Shown here: one piece after another, positions 59,159-64,000 of the stretch
How positions within the stretch are numbered: position 1 is the stretch's first letter
Layout of the letters: each line of letters starts with the position of its first letter
Source: Ashinkailepas kermadecensis
Taxonomy: Eukaryota > Arthropoda > Thecostraca > Neolepadidae
Assembly: GCA_034440615.1 (NCBI GenBank)
Contig: JAOTOM010004867.1
Coordinates: 1 to 64,000, forward strand
Direction of reading: 5' to 3'
Length of the DNA: 64,000 nucleotides
Position numbers and translations under genes: made by a program
Notes under the pieces: model-generated
The model's database searches: none
Told to the model about the DNA's origin: nothing
Seen by the model: only the letters and a program-made list of their open reading frames with translations

Positions 59159-59393
59159 CTGAACGCATGAAGTATCGCTGAAGTTTCCCATGACACAGCC
59201 TCGCCAGCTTCGATGTGTTCAGTGTGCATGGTGTATCCGTAAGTGTAATGTATGTGCAGTTTTCCAACAAACACGCCTAACGAATTTGTCAATTATCAGT
59301 ATTTTCTGTTTCCTAGAATGTAGCGATGGGTATTGGACTAAAATAAAACATGAAAAATGACCAGGTGAATTTTAGCATGACACCAGGGGACAC
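59159..59393. other. 3' region of the transposase gene
   Basis: AT-rich sequence between the transposase stop codon and the right TIR. AATAAAAC near 59341 could serve as a polyadenylation signal. Confidence 0.35.
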
Positions 59394-60435
59394 CATAGAC
59401 AGCACAGATCCTCGCGTTCTTCAACCCGGACGCAAGATGCGGGAGGAGGTCGTGGAGGGGGAGGGGGAAGGTGGGGTGGGGTGGGGACAGGGGCGGCGGA
59501 AGAGGGGGCAGGTGGGGGGACGTTCCCCCCCCCAAATTCTGGGAGGGGACACAAGGCCAAGGGGGCATAAAGGCCAAGGGGAGCACTTGGGGAACCATCG
59601 CTTCCCACTCCCCCCCCCTGGATCGAACATTCGATGTGTACCGGCGGGCCTCGGATATCGCTTCCCCTCCCCCCCCGGATCGGACCTTTGATCGCTACCG
59701 GGGCAGTACTCCGACAGAGACATGGCTTCGCCCCCCGGCCCAGGGGGGCACCCGGCGGTGGGGGCACCACGAGAATCGCTTGCCCCCCATCCAAAATTAC
59801 CTTCCGCCGCCACTGGGTGGGGAGGGGTCTTGAAATGTTCGAACGAGCTTTGCATAGATAATGGAACTTGAAGCATTTCAATTTGATGCCATACGTATGT
59901 GCTACATATGCTATGCGCGGCGGCAGTGCGTGAAAAGCACACATTTTCATTGCATGGCTGAAATGAAAAAATGGGTAAAAATATTTATAAAAAATACCCA
60001 TCTCCAATTTTTTGCACGCCAGTTAGTAATACCATAGGCAATATTTTCGGCCCAAAAAAACAATGTTTTTTAACTGGCCACATATAAAAAATTGAACAAA
60101 TGTTTGCCCACAAAATCTTTCAGAACAAAATTTCGAAATTTTCAAAAATGAGCTACACCACAACAATTCTTGTGATTTTACGATTCTAACAATATATAAT
60201 TTCACAAGGTTACGTTTAGTTTTATGGGAGTTATGGCGTCCCAAAGAAACCTTGTATTCGAACTTCTCAAAAACTGCCCGAGGCTATAACTCAAAACCCA
60301 CTGCTCCGACAGACCTAAGACTTTCAGATTCGGAATCTGAGCACCTGATTACCCTCGGTACCAATTTCCAAGAGAATCCGAGTTGGTCGGGTGTTAATTT
60401 GCACCCATCACTTGTTGAATCGTGCTGGAATGCCC
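59394..60435. repeat. Right terminal inverted repeat of the 3.4-kb transposon
   Basis: Reverse complement of the left arm, interrupted by the insertion at 59488-59815. Long shared stretches include TTGTGATTTTACGATTCTAA and CATAACTCCCATAAAACT (reverse). Confidence 0.8.
59488..59815. mobile_element. 328-bp hAT-like MITE inside the right TIR
   Basis: The left end CAGGGGCGGCGGAAG and the reversed right end CAGTGGCGGCGGAAG differ at one position. GGTGGGGA lies directly outside on both sides (59480-59487 and 59816-59823), a perfect 8-bp target duplication. The segment is absent from the corresponding place in the left TIR, which confirms that it is an insertion. It has no coding capacity. Confidence 0.82.
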
Positions 60436-60895
60436 CATATGAGGAAAGATTGAAGGAATTGAATATGTTTTCACTTAGATATAGAAGGCTGAGAGGAGAT
60501 CTCATTGAGGTTTTTAAATTTGCTCATGGTCAGGAACAGGGATATCTCAGGGAAATGTTTGAATTTAACAGAAATGATGCAATTAGAGGTCATCAATTCA
60601 AAATTAAAGTGAATCACAGCAGGACAGGGTTAAGACAGTCTTTCTTCACCAACAGGGTAGTAGAACACTGGAACCAGCTGCCAGGAACCATTGTCAGTAG
60701 CAACACACTGAACATCTTTAAAAACGGCATAGACAATCATTATAAGAACAGGGGGCTTGTTTTTCTGTATTCCAGGGAGGGTTGATCGACATATTTAGTG
60801 GGCAACTGGTTCAGTGTCCAAAGTGCAACCAAGAAGGGCCCTTGTGGCTCATAGTTGCACTGATCTCTTATGTCTTTATGTCTTTATGAAGAAAT
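60436..60895 (+). pseudogene. CR1/L2-type reverse transcriptase, 3' piece with 3' tail
   Basis: Continues the interrupted remnant in frame: EERLKELNMFSL, RRLRGDLIEVFK, HSRTGLRQSFFTNRVVEHWNQLP and NTLNIFKNGIDNHY are hallmark C-terminal blocks of CR1/L2/jockey-like polymerases. The frame ends at a stop at 60783-60785. After about 75 bp the sequence ends in short repeats (CTTATGTCTTTATGTCTTTATG at about 60869-60890), like the 7-8-bp terminal repeats that mark the 3' ends of CR1/L2 elements. Confidence 0.82.
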
Positions 60896-61304
60896 TGAAG
60901 GCTTCAGGAATTTAGAATTAAGGCCACGTTGCTAAGCGGAAAATTCGACATACATTGATCATGCACGACATACTAAGTATTTTAAAATAGGTTTTATGCA
61001 TTCATTATCGCTGCCTTGCATTCTTTATGCATTCTTGCATACAGAATGCAAGAATGCCTTCGCTGCCATCCTTGCGTTGCATCCTCAGCGTATGCAAAGT
61101 GACACCCCGGTACCAAAGGCATACCGGGTTGACGATTTCCGCAATTGGTCTGTAATAAATTGCGCGTTTTGACATTTTCAGAACAGGCACTAAATGCTTG
61201 CCTTCCCTCCTATGTTCAGGCTGATCGGAAGTCCACTACTCGCCATCATCTTAGCATGTAAAGCATTATATGCAATTTATTTTCGTTTTTAGGATAAAAC
61301 TTGC
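60896..61304. other. Spacer with a hairpin
   Basis: Unique AT-leaning sequence. Besides the hairpin at 61029-61057 nothing was recognised. Confidence 0.5.
61029..61057. other. Perfect 12-bp stem hairpin
   Basis: GCATTCTTGCAT (61029-61040) pairs with ATGCAAGAATGC (61046-61057) across the loop ACAGA. Partial copies of ATGCATTC lie around it, so it may have grown from a short local repeat. Confidence 0.6.
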
Positions 61305-61570
61305 TGCTCAGCCCACAGATGCTGCTCAGCCCACAGATGCTGCTCAGCCCACAGATGCTGCTCAGCCCACAGATGCTGCTCAGCCCACTGAGCCCACTTA
61401 GCCCACAGATGCTGCTCAGCCCACAGATGCTGCTCAGCCCACAGATGCTGCTCAGCCCACAGATGCTGTTCAGCCCACTGAGCCCACTTAACCCACAGAT
61501 GCTGCTCAGCCCACAGATGCTGCTCAGCCCACAGATGCTGTTCAGCCCACAGATGCTGCTGAGCCCACTT
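61305..61570. repeat. 18-bp minisatellite array (about 14 copies)
   Basis: The unit is CAGCCCACAGATGCTGCT. Two nested blocks of the form CAGCCCACTGAGCCCACTTA occur about 100 bp apart (61381 and 61471), showing a higher-order duplication. Confidence 0.93.
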
Positions 61571-62284
61571 GGCAGGAAGTTGTTCTTTAGATGAATGTAT
61601 GCCTTGCTCATTTACACGGCATGGCTTCGGAGATGATTAATTAACTATGCCAGTGTACTTGTGCAGGCCGTGTAATGCTTATTCACAACACATCTGTCAT
61701 CATTAAACAAACCTTTGCATTGCAAAGTAACTTGATGCATGCCATGCTACTAGCGTGTGCATGGTTGATTAAGCCATGGGTGGTGGATTTGGTTTACAGT
61801 GTGGTATTTACATGATGCAGCACTTTGTTTTTAGTCACTTGTGTAATGCTGATGTATGCAATCGTTTTCTAAACGACAAGAGCGAATTAAATACATTATC
61901 TGCAATCACAAGGAAACAAAACATCATAAAAACATCGAAAATACTCTAACACACCAACCCAAAAAACACGAGTAAGTTTAGTTGAAACATGTCCTGCGCA
62001 ATTTGTAACACATGTACAGTTCCATTGCTAAAGTGTTGCTACTACGTTTCACAGTTTAAAAAACACAGCTTTGAAGTTATAAGCAAGTAACTCAACATTT
62101 ACCGAATTCTTTGATCTAACTTTCCTTGTAAGCATAGGCATTGCCTATCTTTTCTTATGCTGTCGCTTTGCTTCAAAGACATGCAATTTTTGTTAATTTA
62201 GCGCAAACAACCGAAAACCAACATGCGTAGTCTTGCTTCCTAAAATCTGTCCTATAGCGGCCGCAGAAATGATACACCCCTGGG
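61571..62284. other. Spacer with no recognisable gene
   Basis: AT-rich unique sequence without long open frames. Nothing was recognised. Confidence 0.55.
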
Positions 62285-62758
62285 CAGGTCTTTCCTGTGC
62301 AGGTCTCTCTTGGGCAGGTCTCTCCTGTGCAGGTCTATCCTGAGCAGGTCTCCCTGGGCAGGTCTCTCCTGGGCAGGTCTCTCCTGTGCAGGTCTCTCCT
62401 GTGCAGGTCTCTCCTGTGCAGGTCTCTCCTGGGCAGGTCTCTCCTGTGCAGGTCTCTCCTGGGCAGGTCTCTCCTGGGCAGGTCTCTCCTGTGCAGGTCT
62501 CTCCTGTGCAGGTCTCTCCTGTGCAGGTCTCTCCTGGGCAGGTCTCTCCTGTGCAGGTCTCTCCTGGGTAGGTCTCTTCTGTGCAGATCTCTCCTGGGCA
62601 GGTCTCCCCTGGGCAGGTCTCTCCTGTGCAGGTCTCTCCTGTGCAGGTCTATCCTGAGCAGGTCTCTCCTGGGCAGGTCTCTCCTGGGTAGGTCTCTTCT
62701 GTGCAGGTCTCTCCTGGGCAGGTCTCCCCTGGGCAGGTCTCTCCTGTGCAGGTCTCTC
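62285..62758. repeat. 15-bp minisatellite array (about 31 copies)
   Basis: The unit is GTGCAGGTCTCTCCT, alternating with GGGCAGGTCTCTCCT. The 5-codon period leaves frames open on both strands. Confidence 0.95.
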
Positions 62759-63010
62759 CAGTCTACCTCTTTATTTGTCATCTTTAGTCTTCCTCTTTAG
62801 TCTACCTTTCAATTATCCCTCTCTAGTCTGCCTCTCCAGTGTCTGTCTCTAGTCTTTCTCTGTACTCTTCCTATCTAGTTTTCCTCTTTGGTTTTCCTGT
62901 TTAGTGTTCCTCTTTAGTCTTCCTCTTGGGTTTTCCTCTTTAGTCTGCATATTTAGTTTTCCTCCTTGGTTTTCCTCTTTGGTCTGCCTCTTTAGTGTTC
63001 CTAGACCATT
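62759..63010. repeat. Decayed 12-15-bp CT-rich repeat
   Basis: Variants of TCTTTAGTCTTCC and TTTGGTTTTCC recur roughly every 12-14 bp with many substitutions. It lies directly between a minisatellite and a microsatellite. Confidence 0.7.
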
Positions 63011-63017
63011 GTACCAT

Positions 63018-64000
63018 GTGTGTGTGTGTGTGTGGGTGTGGGTGTGTGTGTTGATGCCAGGGTGTGTGTGGTATGTGGGTGTGTGTGTGGGTGTGTCTGT
63101 GTGTGGGTGTGTCTGTGTGTGGGTGTGTTTGTGTGTGTGTGTGTCTGTGTGTGGGTGTGTCTGTGTGTGGGTGTGTCTGTGTGTGGGTGTGTGTGTGTGG
63201 TATGTGGGTGTGTGTGCTGATGCGAGGGTGTGTGTGGGTGTGTATGTTGACGCCAGGTGTGTGTGTGTGTGTGTGTGTGTCTGTGTGTGGGTGTGTCTGT
63301 GTGTGTGTCTGTGTGTCTGTGTGTGTGTGTGTGTCTGTGTGTGTGTGTGTGTGTCTGTGTGTGGGTGTGTCTGTGTGTGGGTGTGTCTGTGTGTGTGTGT
63401 GTGTGTGTGTGGGTGTGTCTGTGTGTGGGTGTGTGTGTGTGTGTGTGGGTGTGTCTGTGTGTGGGTGTGTCTGTGTGTGGGTGTGGGTGTGTGGTATGTG
63501 GGTATGTGTGCTGATGCCAGGGTGTGTGTGGGTGTGTGTGTGGGTGTGTCTGTGTGTGGGTGTGTCTGTGTGTGTGTGTTGATGCCAGGGTGTGTGTGGT
63601 ATGTGGGTGTGTGTGTGGGTGTGTCTGTGTGTGGGTGTGTCTGTGTGGGTGTGTGTGTGGGTGTGTCTGTGTGGGTGTGTGTGTGGGTGTGTCTGTGTGT
63701 GGGTGTGTCTGTGTGTGTGTGTGTGTGTTGATGCCAGGGTGTGTGTGGTATGTGGGTGTGTGTGTGGGTGTGTCTGTGTGTGGGTGTGTATGTTGACGCC
63801 AGGGTGTGTGTGTGTGTGTGTGTGTCTGTGTGTGGGTGTGTCTGTGTGTGGGTGTGTCTGTATGTGGGTGTGTCTGTGTGTGGGTGTGTCTGTGTGGGTG
63901 TCTGTGTGGGTGTGTCTGTGTGGGTGTGTGTGTGGGTGTGTCTGTGTGTGGGTGTGTCTGTATGTGGGTGTGTCTGTGTATGGGTGTGTCTGTGTGTGGG
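63018..64000. repeat. (GT)n-derived satellite running off the window end
   Basis: GTGTGT repeats are organised into 14-16-bp steps of the type GTGTGTCTGTGTGTGG and interrupted by a recurrent TTGATGCCAGGG or CTGATGCCAGGG block at about 63051, 63509, 63579 and 63728, with TTGACGCCAGG variants near 63247 and 63790. The recurrence indicates higher-order duplications. Alternating purine-pyrimidine makes it prone to Z-DNA. Confidence 0.95.

Larger units (their letters stand above)
57051..60435 (+). mobile_element. 3.4-kb DNA transposon with long TIRs inserted in a CR1/L2-type remnant
   Basis: The ends GGGCATTCCAGCA and, reversed, GGGCATTCCAGCA match exactly. The flanks both read CATATG (57045-57050 and 60436-60441); because CATATG is palindromic the true target duplication may be TA, ATAT or CATATG. 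Removing the element and one CATATG restores the reverse-transcriptase frame across the junction (NLAY|EERLK). The inverted arms extend about 720 bp on the left (to about 57770) and about 1040 bp on the right (59394-60435); the right arm is longer because of a 328-bp hAT-like insertion. The arms share CCATAGACAGCAC at their inner ends. The element carries one transposase-like gene. Confidence 0.85.

Noticed and set aside
59350..60007. Frames on both strands in the right TIR
   Set aside because: They run through the TIR and the inserted MITE and are rich in Gly/Pro from G- and C-runs. No protein family fits.

Overview
The window looks like nuclear DNA from an arthropod, most plausibly a crustacean; a thoracican barnacle would fit, but the species call is weak. 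Three things support this. The one host-type protein belongs to arthropod-typical families (takeout/JHBP-like plus group-7-allergen-like) and has a high third-position GC content. There are splice-like signals, tRNA-derived SINEs, a CR1/L2-type retrotransposon remnant and hAT-like short elements. There are no bacterial features: no operons, no ribosome-binding sites, no dense coding.

The dominant feature is tandem repetition. More than forty separate arrays with mostly unrelated units (12 to about 75 bp, plus AT, GA and GT microsatellites) fill, by my rough addition, a little under half of the 64 kb. The largest are a 46-bp array at 3.65-6.36 kb, a 48-bp array at 13.9-15.4 kb, a 44-bp array at 16.8-20.1 kb, a 39-bp array at 21.9-23.1 kb, a 40-bp array at 25.9-28.9 kb, a 34-bp array at 48.5-49.5 kb, a 50-bp array at 51.7-52.5 kb and a 38-bp array at 52.8-55.8 kb. 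Long open frames over these arrays exist only because the units lack stop codons. They are open in several frames and usually on both strands, so I do not call them genes.

Mobile DNA lies between the arrays. A 1.26-kb foldback element with TA flanks lies at 10.95-12.22 kb. An inverted duplication of a SINE-containing unit lies at 33.1-34.2 and 36.0-38.0 kb, with one unit copy in one arm and two in the other. hAT-like non-autonomous elements lie at 35.36-35.56, 41.5-43.9 and 59.5-59.8 kb; the first has an imperfect and the other two a perfect 8-bp target duplication. A three-level nest lies at 56.8-60.9 kb: a decayed CR1/L2-type reverse transcriptase is interrupted by a 3.4-kb DNA transposon with TIRs of roughly 700 bp and an RNase-H-like transposase, and that transposon itself carries a 328-bp hAT-like insertion.

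Only two coding regions are supported: a secreted two-domain lipid-binding-fold (TULIP) protein at about 45.0-46.4 kb and the transposase at 57.8-59.2 kb. The remaining spacers hold no gene I can recognise. Several GC-rich spacers carry full CRE palindromes (TGACGTCA) and E-boxes (CACGTG) that may mark promoters. I found no rRNA, no stand-alone tRNA gene and no CRISPR array.
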